NCBI RefSeq assembly: GCF_000819765.1
Contig: NZ_CDBT01000010.1
Coordinates: 35,625 to 99,624 of the forward strand
Origin: Aeromonas bivalvium
GTDB taxonomy: Bacteria > Pseudomonadota > Gammaproteobacteria > Enterobacterales > Aeromonadaceae
Length of the DNA: 64,000 bases
Direction of reading: 5' to 3'
Part shown: piece by piece, positions 28,401-37,824 of the stretch
Layout of the letters: every line of letters starts with the position of its first letter
Numbering within the stretch: position 1 is the first letter of the stretch
Position numbers and translations under genes: made by a program
Notes under the pieces: model-generated
What the model was told of the DNA's origin: nothing
What the model saw: only the letters and a program-made list of their open reading frames with translations
The model's database searches: none

Positions 28401-30002
28401 ATGAGAATGCTCACACCACTGCTGCTCGCCAGTCTCGTGCTGCTTGGCGGGTGCCAGAAACAGACGGAGGCCTCCAGGACGGGGCTCATCTACTGTAGCG
28501 AAGGGGCCCCCCAGACCTTCAACCCCCAGCTGGCCAATTCCGGGGCAACCCTGGATGCCAGCGCCCGCCCCCTCTACGATCGGCTGCTGGAGTCGGATCC
28601 CGCGACCCTGACCCTGCGCGGTGGCCTGGCGCTCGACTGGGCCGTGAGCGAGGATGGGCTCACCTATACCCTGAACCTGCGCCAGGATGTCTTGTTCCAT
28701 CACACCGCCTGGTTCTCCCCCAGCCGCCCCTTCAATGCCGACGATGTGGTCTTCACCTGGCAGCGACTGCTTGACAACCTGCACCCCTATCACCACGTCT
28801 CCGGCGGCCAGTATCCCTATTTTTCCAGCCTCGGGCTGGATCAGCTGCTGCGGCAGGTTCGCGCCAATGGCTCCCATCAGGTGGTATTCGAGCTCAACCG
28901 CCCCGATGCCTCCTTCCTCGCCACCCTGGCGAGCGACTACGCCGTGGTGCTCTCCGCCGAATATGGCCAGGCCATGCTGGCCGCCGGGACCCCGGCCCTG
29001 CTCGACAGTCGCCCCATCGGCACGGGACCGTTTCGCTTCAAGGCCTATCGCCACAACGAATTCATCCGCTTCGAGCGCCATCCCGGCTACTGGCGGGGCC
29101 CGGCGCCCCTCGAGCAGCTGGTCTACGACATCACCCCCAAATCCTCCAAGCGCCTCGCCAAGCTGCTCACCGGCGAGTGCGACGTGATGAGCTACCCCTC
29201 CGCCAGCCAGCTGTCGGTGATCCAGCAGCATGATGATCTCACCCTGGCGGTGCAGCCCGGCATGAACGTGGCCTTCCTGGCCCTCAACACCCGCAAGCCC
29301 CCCTTCAACAAGGTGCAGGTGCGCCAGGCCATCGCCAGTGCCATCAATGTGCCCAACCTGTTGCAGGCGGTCTATTTCGGCACGGGCCAGGGCGCCAACA
29401 GCTTGCTGCCGCCGCGCTCCTGGGGATACGATCCCAGCTCCCCTGTCCGCAAGCAGGATCTGGCCCGCGCCCGCGCCCTGCTGGAGGAGGCAGGCCTGCC
29501 GCAAGGCTTCGAGATGCAGGTGCTGGTGGGGCCGGGCTCGCGCCCCTACAACCCGGATGCCTTGAAGACGGCCCAGCTTATCCGCAACGATCTGGCGGAG
29601 GTAGGCATACGGCTGCGCATCGTGCAGCAGGAGGATCCCGTGATCGAGCAACGCCTGCGCCGGGGAAACTACGACAGCCTGCTGTCGGGCTGGATGGCCG
29701 ACAACGCCGACCCGGACAACTTCTTTCGCCAGCTGCTCAGCTGCAACGCCGTGGCCCAGGGCAACAACGACAGCCGCTGGTGCAACCCCGCCTTCGATCA
29801 GCTGCTCGATGACGCGGTAGGCAGCGGTCAGCTCTCGTTTCGGCTGCGCAACTACTATTACGCCCAGCGCATGCTCAACGAGCAGTTGCCGCTCATCCCC
29901 CTGGCCCACGCCCTGCGTATCCAGGCCAGCCGCAAGGATGTGCTGGGGCTGGAGTTGATGCCCTTTGGCGGCACCTCGTTCAACCAGGTGCACAGGAAAT
30001 GA
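28401..30002 (+). CDS. sapA: Peptide ABC transporter substrate-binding protein SapA
   Basis: 533 residues of the solute-binding family 5. It follows E. coli SapA in order of motifs (CSEGAPQTFNPQLANSG, FNADDVVFTWQR, PIGTGPFRFKAYR, KLLTGECDVMSYPSASQLS, QPGMNVAFLALNTRKPPF, LLSGWMADNADPDNFFRQLLSC). Unlike the E. coli protein it has a lipobox LLGGC (C18), so it is probably a lipoprotein anchored in a membrane. The Sap system imports peptides or antimicrobial peptides, and also putrescine in E. coli. It follows pspF by 57 bases and starts sapABCDF. Confidence 0.94.
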   Translation: MRMLTPLLLASLVLLGGCQKQTEASRTGLIYCSEGAPQTFNPQLANSGATLDASARPLYDRLLESDPATLTLRGGLALDWAVSEDGLTYTLNLRQDVLFHHTAWFSPSRPFNADDVVFTWQRLLDNLHPYHHVSGGQYPYFSSLGLDQLLRQVRANGSHQVVFELNRPDASFLATLASDYAVVLSAEYGQAMLAAGTPALLDSRPIGTGPFRFKAYRHNEFIRFERHPGYWRGPAPLEQLVYDITPKSSKRLAKLLTGECDVMSYPSASQLSVIQQHDDLTLAVQPGMNVAFLALNTRKPPFNKVQVRQAIASAINVPNLLQAVYFGTGQGANSLLPPRSWGYDPSSPVRKQDLARARALLEEAGLPQGFEMQVLVGPGSRPYNPDALKTAQLIRNDLAEVGIRLRIVQQEDPVIEQRLRRGNYDSLLSGWMADNADPDNFFRQLLSCNAVAQGNNDSRWCNPAFDQLLDDAVGSGQLSFRLRNYYYAQRMLNEQLPLIPLAHALRIQASRKDVLGLELMPFGGTSFNQVHRK

Positions 30003-30090
30003 CCATGGCCCTCTCTTGCCGCGCGCCGGGCTCGCCGCCCCGGTTCGCATGCTCCATCATCATCCACAGGCGCAGGAACTCTACTTCGCG

Positions 30091-30182
30091 TTCCCCATCA
30101 TCATGCACAGATGGAGAAACTGGCATGCTGCCCGACTTCCCGTTCCCCATCATCATCCACAGGCGGAGGGTCTAGCATGCTG
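30091..30182 (+). repeat. Tandem duplication around the sapB start
   Basis: Two 40-base copies, 30091-30130 and 30143-30182, match at 33 of 40 positions and are exactly 52 bases apart. Each carries CCCCATCATCAT, CACAG, GGAG and GCATGCTG; the second holds the sapB ribosome site and ATG. A third partial copy (CCATCATCATCCACAGGCG) begins near 30054. Confidence 0.85.
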
Positions 30183-31136
30183 CTCTACATAGTGCGCCGC
30201 ATCAATCTGCTGCTCATCACCCTGCTGGCGCTGACCCTGGTCGCCTACCTGCTCGACTATCGCCTGCTCGGTCAGCAGCCCGGTTTCTGGGGGGGCTACC
30301 CCGACTTCCTGCGCCACATCTTCGCCGGGGATCTGGGGGTCTCCAGCGTCTCTGGGCGCCCCGTGCTCGACGAGATCTACCACTACTTCCCGGCCACCCT
30401 GAGCCTGTGCGTCGCCGCGTTCGCCATCTCCCTGCTGGTGGGCATTCCCCTCGGCACCCTGGCCGCCCTCTATCAGGGCCGCGGGCTGGATCTCTCCATC
30501 ATGACCGCCGGCCTCATCGGTTATGCGGTTCCCGTGTTCTGGCTGGCCCTGCTGATGGTGATGTTCTTCTCCCTGGATCTGGGCTGGCTGCCCGCCTCCG
30601 GTCAGCTCAGCCTGCTCTATGACGTGCCGTCTATCACCGGGGTGGCCCTGGTCGATGTGCTGCTGAGCCAGGCGCCCTGGCGCGAGGCGGCGCTGCACGA
30701 CGCCCTGCGCCACATGATACTGCCCTCCCTGGTGCTGGCCGTGGTGCCCACCACAGAGGTGATCCGCCACGTGCGCAGCTCCCTCATCGACGTGATGAAG
30801 CAGAACTACATCAAGGCCGCCGCCAGCCGCGGCCTCTCCCGCCGTCAGATCGTCTGGCGCCACGGCCTGAAAAACGCCCTGCCCCCCGTGCTGCCCCTGC
30901 TCGGACTGCAGCTGGGCAGCGTGCTCACCTCCGCCATGATCACCGAGGTGGTGTTCGACTGGCACGGGATCGGCCGCTGGCTCATCAACAGCATCGCCCT
31001 GCAGGATTATGCCGCCATCCGGGGAGCCACCCTGGTGGTCGCCGGTTTCGTCATCTTCATCAGCGTCAGCACAGATCTGCTGACCACGCTCATCTACCCG
31101 GCGCGGCGCAAGGAACTCTATGCAAAACAAGACTGA
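30177..31136 (+). CDS. sapB: Peptide ABC transporter permease SapB
   Basis: 319 residues, DppB/OppB-type permease with six membrane segments. The EAA-like loop is AAASRGLSRRQIVWRHGLKNALPP (about 215-238). Start ATG 30177 (MLLYIVRRINLLL) has GGAGGG ahead; a similar ATG 52 bases upstream is followed by a stop in its frame. It forms the membrane channel with SapC. Confidence 0.95.
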   Translation: MLLYIVRRINLLLITLLALTLVAYLLDYRLLGQQPGFWGGYPDFLRHIFAGDLGVSSVSGRPVLDEIYHYFPATLSLCVAAFAISLLVGIPLGTLAALYQGRGLDLSIMTAGLIGYAVPVFWLALLMVMFFSLDLGWLPASGQLSLLYDVPSITGVALVDVLLSQAPWREAALHDALRHMILPSLVLAVVPTTEVIRHVRSSLIDVMKQNYIKAAASRGLSRRQIVWRHGLKNALPPVLPLLGLQLGSVLTSAMITEVVFDWHGIGRWLINSIALQDYAAIRGATLVVAGFVIFISVSTDLLTTLIYPARRKELYAKQD

Positions 31137-31171
31137 ACGCGATCATGGCATGAGCTGGAGCGCCCTATCCC

Positions 31172-32065
31172 ATGCAAGATAAAGCCAACCTCTACCCCGA
31201 GCTCAGGATCCTCTCGCCCCTGGCGCAGACCTGGGTCTCCTATCGGCGCAACCCCCTGGCCATGGCCGGGCTCTGGTGTTTCGCCGCCCTGCTGCTGCTC
31301 ACCCTGATAGGGCCCCTGCTGGTGCCCTACGGCATGGATGAGCAACACAGCGAGCACCTGCTGCTGGCCCCCTCCTGGGCCAGCAGCGGCAATATCGACT
31401 ATTTCCTCGGCACCGACGATCTGGGGCGCGACATACTGTCACGGCTGGTGATTGGCGCCCGACTCACCTTCGGCTATGCCCTGGGGGTGGTGGTGATCGC
31501 CATGGTGGTCGGCACCCTGATCGGCATGCTGGCTGGCATGAGCAAGGGGCTCAAATCGAGCGTGCTCCATCATCTGCTCGATACCCTGCTCTCCATTCCC
31601 TCCCTGCTGCTGGCCATCATCATGGTGGCCATCCTGGGGCCCGGCCTCGGCAACACCCTGATCGCCATCACGCTCGCCTTGATACCGCCTTTCATCCGTG
31701 CCACCTACAACGCGGTGCACACCGAGATGCAGAAGGAGTACATCATCGCCAGCCGCCTCGACGGCTCGCCCCCCTGGCGCATCATGCGTCTGGCGGTGCT
31801 GCCCAACATAGTCGAGACCCTGGTGGCCCAGACCACCCGTACCCTCTCCGCCGCCATTCTGGACATCTCGGCAGTGGGCTTTCTCGGGCTGGGCGCCCAG
31901 TCGCCCCAGCCGGAATGGGGGGCCATGCTGGCCGATTCCAGCGATCTCATCTATCTCGCCCCCTGGACAGTGACCCTGCCTGGCATGGCCATCCTGTTCA
32001 GCGTGCTCATCACCAACCTGGTGGGGGAAGGGATCCGCGAAGCGCTCAAAGAGGGGAATGACTGA
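31172..32065 (+). CDS. sapC: Peptide ABC transporter permease SapC
   Basis: 297 residues, DppC/OppC-type permease. An N-terminal cytoplasmic segment and first membrane helix precede GTDDLGRDILSRLV and the permease domain with EAA-type loop (YIIASRLDGSPPWRIMRLAVLPN). The ribosome site for ATG 31172 is weak (GGAG 12 bases away). It pairs with SapB. Confidence 0.95.
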   Translation: MQDKANLYPELRILSPLAQTWVSYRRNPLAMAGLWCFAALLLLTLIGPLLVPYGMDEQHSEHLLLAPSWASSGNIDYFLGTDDLGRDILSRLVIGARLTFGYALGVVVIAMVVGTLIGMLAGMSKGLKSSVLHHLLDTLLSIPSLLLAIIMVAILGPGLGNTLIAITLALIPPFIRATYNAVHTEMQKEYIIASRLDGSPPWRIMRLAVLPNIVETLVAQTTRTLSAAILDISAVGFLGLGAQSPQPEWGAMLADSSDLIYLAPWTVTLPGMAILFSVLITNLVGEGIREALKEGND

Positions 32066-32142
32066 TGATGTCCCTGCTCGATACCCACCCGTGCCTGGCG
32101 GCGAGCCGCCATGAGGAGCACCACTGATGCCCCTGCTCGATA
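32061..32142 (+). repeat. Duplicated start region between sapC and sapD
   Basis: ACTGATGATGTCCCTGCTCG (from 32061) and ACTGATGCCCCTGCTCG (from 32123) are nearly identical apart from a three-base insertion. The second holds the sapD ATG, and the first begins a short frame ending at TGA before sapD. Confidence 0.75.
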
Positions 32143-33125
32143 TTCGCAACCTCACCATCGAGATAGACACCCCCCAGGGCAAGGTGAGGGCGGTGGACAA
32201 GGTGAGCCTCACCCTGAGCGAGGGGGAGATCCGCGGCCTGGTGGGGGAATCGGGTTCTGGCAAGAGCCTGGTGGCCAAGGTGATCGTCGGCATCCAGAAG
32301 GACAACTGGGTGGTGCGCGCCGATCGGATGCGCTTCAATGACATGGATCTGCTGACCATGGAGCCGAGGGAGCGGCGGCGCATCATGGGCCGCGAGATCG
32401 CCATGATCTTCCAGGATCCCACCAGCTGCCTCGACCCGTCCGAAGTGATCGGCACCCAGCTGGAGGAGGCCATCCCCACCAGCGCCTTCAAGGGCAAGTT
32501 CTGGCAGCGCTTCCAGTGGCGCAAGAAGCAGGCCATCGCCCTGCTGCACCGGGTCGGCGTCAAGGATCACCGCAAGGTGATGCGCGCCTACCCCCACGAG
32601 CTGTCCGACGGCATGTGCCAGAAGGTGATGATCGCCATGGCGATTGCCAACCAGCCACGTCTGCTGGTGGCGGACGAGCCCACCAGTGCCATGGAGTCCA
32701 CCACCCAGTCCCAGATCCTGCGGCTGCTGGACAAGATGAACAAGCTGGGCAACACCACCATCCTCATCATCAGCAATGACATCGCCGCCATCGCCAACCT
32801 GACGGACAACATCAACGTCATGTATTGCGGTCAGATGGTGGAAGTGGGGACCCGGGAGCAGATCCTCACCTCCCCCCACCACCCCTATACCCATGCCCTG
32901 CTGCAATCGATCCCCGATTTTGACAAGCTGGTGCACCACAAGTCGCGGCTCGAGACATTGCCTGGGGTCATTCCCCCCTTGCAGCATCTGCCCATCGGTT
33001 GCCGGCTGGGCCCGCGCTGCCCCCATGCCCAGAAGCTGTGCGTGCAGACCCCCTTGATGAGCAAGGTCAAGGGCCATCAGTTCAGCTGTCACTTCCCCCT
33101 CAACATGGAAGAGCCGAAGAAATGA
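32127..33125 (+). CDS. sapD: Peptide ABC transporter ATP-binding protein SapD
   Basis: 332 residues: Walker A GESGSGKS near residue 38, Q-loop [13 protein letters not shown], degenerate signature [16 protein letters not shown], Walker [13 protein letters not shown]. The C-terminal oligopeptide-type extension includes PHAQKLCVQ with cysteines (about 290-310). The signature LSDGM matches the SapD subgroup. GAGGAG precedes ATG 32127. In E. coli SapD is also linked to Trk potassium uptake. Confidence 0.95.
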   Translation: MPLLDIRNLTIEIDTPQGKVRAVDKVSLTLSEGEIRGLVGESGSGKSLVAKVIVGIQKDNWVVRADRMRFNDMDLLTMEPRERRRIMGREIAMIFQDPTSCLDPSEVIGTQLEEAIPTSAFKGKFWQRFQWRKKQAIALLHRVGVKDHRKVMRAYPHELSDGMCQKVMIAMAIANQPRLLVADEPTSAMESTTQSQILRLLDKMNKLGNTTILIISNDIAAIANLTDNINVMYCGQMVEVGTREQILTSPHHPYTHALLQSIPDFDKLVHHKSRLETLPGVIPPLQHLPIGCRLGPRCPHAQKLCVQTPLMSKVKGHQFSCHFPLNMEEPKK

Positions 33126-33221
33126 CGGGCCATCATGATCTGACTACCCCCGGGTTGCCCCCCTTCACTCCTGGGTGGGGAACCTGTCCCCGCCCTTATT
33201 GCCGACTTCGGAGCCATCGCC

Positions 33222-34022
33222 GTGCTGACTGAGCCCACTCATCCCCCTTCACTGCTCCAGGTCAGGTCGCTGAGCAAGACCTACCAGAACCGGACCGGCC
33301 TGTTTCGCTCCCGCGCCGTGCAGGCCGTCAAGCCGCTGTCGTTCGATCTCGAGGTCGGCCAGACCCTGGCCATCGTCGGCGAGGCCGGCTCGGGCAAGAG
33401 CACCCTAGCGCGGATCCTGGCGGGCATGATTGAACCCTCCAGTGGCGAGATCCACATCGAGGGCCAGCTGATGCGCCACGGGGATTACCAGACGCGCTGC
33501 AAGCTGCTGCGCATGATTTTCCAGGACCCCAACTCCTCCCTCAACCGCAAGATACGGGTGGGCCAGATCCTGGAGACACCGCTGCGGCTGAACACCGAGA
33601 TGAGCGAGGAGGAGCGCCAGGAGAAGGTGATGCAGACCCTGCGCATGGTGGGCATGCTGGCGGATCACGCCTTCTTCTATCCGCAGATGTTGTCGGCGGG
33701 GCAGCAGCAGCGGGTCGCCCTGGCCCGGGCGCTGATCCTCAATCCCAAAATCGTGGTGGCCGATGAGGCCCTCTCGACCCTGGACATCTCGGTGCGCTCC
33801 CAGATCATCAACCTGCTGCTGGAGATGCAGGAGACCATGGGTCTCAGCTATGTGCTGGTGGCCAACGATCTCGGGGTGGTGAGCCACATCAGCGACGAGG
33901 TGCTGGTGATGCACGACGGCCAGGTGGTGGAGCGGGGCAAGACCCTCAAGGTCTTTGCCGATCCCCAGCACGAGGTGACCAAGAAGCTTATCCAGAACTA
34001 CAACAACGAATATCGCCGCTGA
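33222..34022 (+). CDS. sapF: Peptide ABC transporter ATP-binding protein SapF
   Basis: 266 residues: Walker A GEAGSGKS, IFQDPNSSLNRKIRVGQILE, signature region LSAGQQQRVALARALI, Walker B VVADEALSTLD. It is the second ATPase of SapABCDF. The start is a GTG at 33222 with GGAG about nine bases ahead, 96 bases after sapD. Length matches E. coli SapF (268). Confidence 0.94.
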   Translation: MLTEPTHPPSLLQVRSLSKTYQNRTGLFRSRAVQAVKPLSFDLEVGQTLAIVGEAGSGKSTLARILAGMIEPSSGEIHIEGQLMRHGDYQTRCKLLRMIFQDPNSSLNRKIRVGQILETPLRLNTEMSEEERQEKVMQTLRMVGMLADHAFFYPQMLSAGQQQRVALARALILNPKIVVADEALSTLDISVRSQIINLLLEMQETMGLSYVLVANDLGVVSHISDEVLVMHDGQVVERGKTLKVFADPQHEVTKKLIQNYNNEYRR

Positions 34023-34027
34023 TCCCT

Positions 34028-34046
34028 GCCGCCCACCGCGGGCGGC
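34028..34046 (+). terminator. Terminator-like hairpin after sapF
   Basis: GCCGCC pairs with GGCGGC just after the sapF stop; a TTTTT run follows only 18 bases later. Confidence 0.5.
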
Positions 34047-34068
34047 GAACCCTTCCAAGTTTTTCCCC

Positions 34069-34095
34069 AAAAAAATCCCGGCACAGTGGCCGGGA
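34069..34095 (-). terminator. Terminator of miaE
   Basis: On the minus strand TCCCGGC-CACTGT-GCCGGGA is followed by TTTTTTT, 60 bases past miaE. Confidence 0.82.
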
Positions 34096-34155
34096 ATTGC
34101 GCTCAAAACTGCATGTGTCGCTCGTCGTAAGGAACCTTTGCAAGCATAGAGGGGC

Positions 34156-34923
34156 CTAGCAGGCAGCACCACTGTCAAGTCTGACAGGCAGGCCGCTGTG
34201 AAAGCGGAACTGCGAGTCGGGAGAGCGGATGAGATCCGCCTCCAGGGCGCCGAAGAAGGCGATGCGCTCATCTATGTTCTCCCCCGCGTATTGCTCGGCC
34301 AGGGCCAGATAATCCTGATAGTGACGGGCCTCGGAGCGCAGCAGCGAGGTATAGAAGCGGCCAAGCTCCTCGTCCAGGTGAGGGGCCAGCTTGGCGAAAC
34401 GCTCGCAGGAGCGCGCCTCGATGAAGGCCCCTATGATGAGCTTGTCGACCACGGCGGCAGGCTCGTGGTGGCGCACATGCTGCATCAGGCCCCGTGCGTA
34501 GCGGGAAGCGGTGACAGGGCCATAATGAATGCCCCGCGCCGCCATCAGCTCGAGCACCTGCTCGAAATGGTGTAGCTCCTCCTGGATGAGACGCACCATC
34601 TTCACCAGCAAGTCGTTGCGCTCGAGCTCCTCGAACACTGTCCGCTCTTCCTCCCCCATGGTGCGCTTGCCCAGGATCTGCGCCTTCTCCGGCAAGGCAT
34701 CGAGCTCGCGATAGAAATCGAGCTTGGGCAGCAGGTGGCGCTTGCCCTTGGGCAGGCAGTAACGACGCACCAGGCTGTGGGCCGTCAGGGCGGCCTTGTT
34801 CTCGCAGTTGGCATGGTCGATGAGCAGGGTCGGCAGATGAGCGGGATCCCGTGCCACGGCAATCCACTCATCCGGGGTTTCACAGTGCAGAAATTGGCGA
34901 ACTGGCGCGAGCAGGGCGTCCAT
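34156..34923 (-). CDS. miaE: tRNA-(ms2io6A)-hydroxylase
   Basis: 255 residues of the MiaE four-helix diiron family. Likely iron-ligand motifs are ENKAALTAH, EELHHFEQVLEL, EARSCERF and LLRSEARHYQDYL. It hydroxylates the isopentenyl group of ms2i6A at tRNA position 37 to ms2io6A. Start ATG 34923 has GAGG seven bases ahead; an in-frame TTG directly before it is possible. It is monocistronic. Confidence 0.95.
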   Translation of the reverse strand: MDALLAPVRQFLHCETPDEWIAVARDPAHLPTLLIDHANCENKAALTAHSLVRRYCLPKGKRHLLPKLDFYRELDALPEKAQILGKRTMGEEERTVFEELERNDLLVKMVRLIQEELHHFEQVLELMAARGIHYGPVTASRYARGLMQHVRHHEPAAVVDKLIIGAFIEARSCERFAKLAPHLDEELGRFYTSLLRSEARHYQDYLALAEQYAGENIDERIAFFGALEADLIRSPDSQFRFHSGLPVRLDSGAAC

Positions 34924-35075
34924 CAAATGGCCTCGAAACGGGATGGGGGCGCCATGTTACCGGATCTTGGCGGCGAACTCGAGTCCGGCCCCCGCCTTGA
35001 CGATTAACCGATCATTAACAATAACTAATGGCAAGGCAAACCAGCCGGGGTTCGCCATATTTAGGGGTAAATACC

Positions 35076-35675
35076 ATGATCCTGAACCACATATGGGGGC
35101 TCTACGCCCACCCGAAAGATGAGTGGCACGACATAGACGACCACCAGGAAACCGTTAGTCACAGCCTCACCCATGTCGCCCTGATGGCGCTGATCCCCGC
35201 CCTCTGCTGCTACTTCTCGGCCGTGCATCTGGGCTGGCAGGTGGGGAACGGCGAGCCCATCATGCTGACCATGCGCAGCGGCATCTGGATGGCGAGCGCC
35301 ATGTACCTGGCCCTCATCGTCGCCGTCGTCCTGCTGGCGGTGCTGGCCCTGTGGATGGCTCGCACCTTCGGCGCCGACCCCAACATGTCCCAGACCCTGG
35401 AGCTGGCGGCCTACACCGCCACCCCCCTGTTCATGACCGGCTTCGCCGCCCTCTATCCCGTGATGTGGTTCATCATGCTGGTGGGGCTGCTCGGCCTCGC
35501 CTGGTCCATCTATCTGCTCTACACCGGCATCCCCATACTGATGCACATCCCGGAGGAGCAAGGCTTCATCTACGCCAGCTCCATGGTGACCTGCGGTCTG
35601 GTGCTGCTGGTCTGCCTGATGGCAGGCACGGTACTGGTCTGGGATTGGGGGCTGGGGCCCGTCTTCACCAGCTAG
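35076..35675 (+). CDS. yohC: Yip1-family inner-membrane protein (YohC-like)
   Basis: 199 residues with five or six membrane segments, similar to E. coli YohC from end to end (HIWGLYAHPKDEWHDIDD, ALYPVMWFIMLVGLLGLAWSIYLLYTGIP, GFIYASSMVTCGLVLL). Function unknown. The start MILNHIW at 35076 has GGGGT eight bases ahead; the longer upstream frame is less supported. An AT-rich promoter region with ATTAAC repeats lies at 35000-35030. Confidence 0.87.
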   Translation: MILNHIWGLYAHPKDEWHDIDDHQETVSHSLTHVALMALIPALCCYFSAVHLGWQVGNGEPIMLTMRSGIWMASAMYLALIVAVVLLAVLALWMARTFGADPNMSQTLELAAYTATPLFMTGFAALYPVMWFIMLVGLLGLAWSIYLLYTGIPILMHIPEEQGFIYASSMVTCGLVLLVCLMAGTVLVWDWGLGPVFTS

Positions 35676-35691
35676 TGTGACGGGACAGCCA

Positions 35692-35720
35692 TAAAAAAAC
35701 GGAGGCCATCGGCCTCCGTT
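35692..35720. terminator. Bidirectional terminator between yohC and purF
   Basis: AACGGAGGCC-ATC-GGCCTCCGTT with an A run before it, serving purF on the minus strand and yohC on the plus strand. Confidence 0.88.
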
Positions 35721-35754
35721 CTCATTCATGCGCCGGGCGCGACCGGTAAAACGT

Positions 35755-37275
35755 TTAACTGCCTTCGTTAAAAATTTCCAGGTTGTTGGTCTCTTCATTC
35801 CACTCACGCACCGCCTTGCTGTCGTCGTTACGCAGGGAATTGAGGTGATCCAGGTAGACCTGATCCACATCGGCGGTCACATAGTTGCCATTGAAGACCG
35901 AGGTCTCGAAGTGGCGCAGTTCGGGGTTGAGCTCGCGCACCGCCTCTTCCAGATCTTCCAGATCCTGGAAAATCAGGCCATCGGCGCCGATGAGCTTGCA
36001 CACCTCTTCCACTTCACGGCCATGAGCGATCAGCTCGTTGGCGGTGGGCATGTCGATGCCGTAGACGTTGGGGAAGCGGATCTCGGGGGCGGCGGAGGCG
36101 AAGTAGACCTTGGCGGCGCCGGCTTCCCGTGCCATCTGGATGATCTGCTCCGAGGTGGTGCCACGGACGATGGAGTCATCCACCAGCAACACCTTCTTGC
36201 CCTTGAATTCCGAGCTGATGGCGTTGAGCTTGCGGCGGACCGACTTCTTGCGCTGGGTCTGGCCCGGCATGATGAAGGTGCGACCTATGTAGCGGTTCTT
36301 CACGAAGCCCTGACGGTACGGCAACCCCAGGGTGTGGGCGATTTCCAGCGCCACGTCGCAGGAGGTTTCCGGAATGGGGATGACCACATCCACGTCCAGA
36401 TCGTCCCATTCCCGGGCAATCTTCTTGCCCAGCTTGCGACCCATGTTGAGGCGGGCGGCATAGACGGAGACCTTGTCGATGCAAGAGTCCGGGCGGGCGA
36501 AGTAGACATACTCGAAGATGCAGGGGTTGATCTGGGGGGCATCGCTGCACTGTTCGGAGAAGAGCTGGCCCTGCTCCGTGATGTAGATGGCCTCACCCGG
36601 GGCGACGTCGCGCACCGTCTCGAACCCGATGGCGTCAAGGGCCACGCTCTCGGAGGCGAGCATGTACTCCAGCTGGCCCTGCTCGTCGACCCGGCGACCC
36701 AGGATCAGCGGGCGAATGCCGTTGGGGTCACGAAAGCCGATGAGGCCGTGGCCAATCACCAGGGAGACCACGGCGTAGGCACCACGGACCTGCTGATGGG
36801 TCTTGCGCACCGCGGCGAAGATGTCTTCCGGCCCCAGCGCCATCTTGTCGCACAGGTCCAGCTCGTGGGCCAGCACGTTCAGCAGCACTTCGGAGTCCGA
36901 GGTGGTGTTGATGTGGCGGCGGGCCACCTTGAACTGCTGCTCTTTCAGATCCTTGGCGTTGGTGAGGTTGCCGTTGTGGGCCAGCACCATGCCGTAAGGG
37001 GAGTTGACGTAAAAAGGCTGGGCTTCCGCGGCACTGGAGCTGCCTGCGGTGGGATATCTGACATGACCTATGCCGATATGCCCTTTCAGTCGCTGCATGT
37101 GACGCACTTCAAACACGTCCTTCACCAGGCCGTTGGCCTTGCGTTGCCGGAAGTTCCCACTGTCAATGGTCACGATCCCGGCGGCGTCCTGGCCCCTGTG
37201 CTGCAACACCGTCAAGGCGTCGTAGAGGGCCTGATTGACGGGGGTGGTGCCAACTATACCGACAATACCACACAT
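35755..37275 (-). CDS. purF: Amidophosphoribosyltransferase
   Basis: 506 residues. The N-terminal cysteine (MCGIVG) is the glutaminase nucleophile; the PRPP site is [17 protein letters not shown] near 363-379, and [10 protein letters not shown] is conserved. It commits PRPP to purine synthesis by forming phosphoribosylamine. It is 18 bases downstream of cvpA, forming the conserved cvpA-purF operon under the PurR box upstream of cvpA. Confidence 0.98.
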   Translation of the reverse strand: MCGIVGIVGTTPVNQALYDALTVLQHRGQDAAGIVTIDSGNFRQRKANGLVKDVFEVRHMQRLKGHIGIGHVRYPTAGSSSAAEAQPFYVNSPYGMVLAHNGNLTNAKDLKEQQFKVARRHINTTSDSEVLLNVLAHELDLCDKMALGPEDIFAAVRKTHQQVRGAYAVVSLVIGHGLIGFRDPNGIRPLILGRRVDEQGQLEYMLASESVALDAIGFETVRDVAPGEAIYITEQGQLFSEQCSDAPQINPCIFEYVYFARPDSCIDKVSVYAARLNMGRKLGKKIAREWDDLDVDVVIPIPETSCDVALEIAHTLGLPYRQGFVKNRYIGRTFIMPGQTQRKKSVRRKLNAISSEFKGKKVLLVDDSIVRGTTSEQIIQMAREAGAAKVYFASAAPEIRFPNVYGIDMPTANELIAHGREVEEVCKLIGADGLIFQDLEDLEEAVRELNPELRHFETSVFNGNYVTADVDQVYLDHLNSLRNDDSKAVREWNEETNNLEIFNEGS

Positions 37276-37293
37276 GTCCTTGCTACCTCGAAG

Positions 37294-37785
37294 TCACTGT
37301 ACCTGTTTAAGAAAACTCGATGAGTTCTGCATGAAATCAAAGAACCACTGGATGACCAACCCGAATTCGGGGATCAACCGGGACCCGGTCCACCAGTCCG
37401 CCTGGGGCAGGCTGGTGAAGGTATCCATAAAAAACAGCAGGGCGCTGACGATGAGCGCCCCGCGCAGGGCGCCGAAACAGACGCCGAGCACCCGATCCGT
37501 GCCGGAGAGCCCCGTCTTGCTGACCAGCTCCCCCACCACATAGTTGACGATGGCCCCCAGGATCAGGGTCGCCACGAACAAGGCGGCGATGGCCAGGCCA
37601 TTGCGCAGCAGTTGATCCGTGATGGAGGTGAAGAAGACGGCGAGATCGGAGTAGAAGTTGCTGGCGATGAAGAAGGCAACAAACCAGGTAACGAGGGACA
37701 TGGCTTCCTTGACGAAACCACGCACCAGGCTTATCAGTGCGGAGAGGGCCACTATGCCCAGAATTGCATAATCAATCCAAACCAT
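37294..37785 (-). CDS. cvpA: CvpA family membrane protein
   Basis: 163 residues with four membrane segments (about 5-25, 30-50, 63-85, 105-125), including DYAILGIVALSALISLVRGFVKEA. CvpA is needed for colicin V production in E. coli and for envelope homeostasis in others; its exact activity is uncertain. First gene of cvpA-purF. Confidence 0.95.
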   Translation of the reverse strand: MVWIDYAILGIVALSALISLVRGFVKEAMSLVTWFVAFFIASNFYSDLAVFFTSITDQLLRNGLAIAALFVATLILGAIVNYVVGELVSKTGLSGTDRVLGVCFGALRGALIVSALLFFMDTFTSLPQADWWTGSRLIPEFGLVIQWFFDFMQNSSSFLKQVQ

Positions 37786-37824
37786 GAGTCGTTCGTGTGT
37801 CCTGCAAAATTGCGGCGAAGTCTA

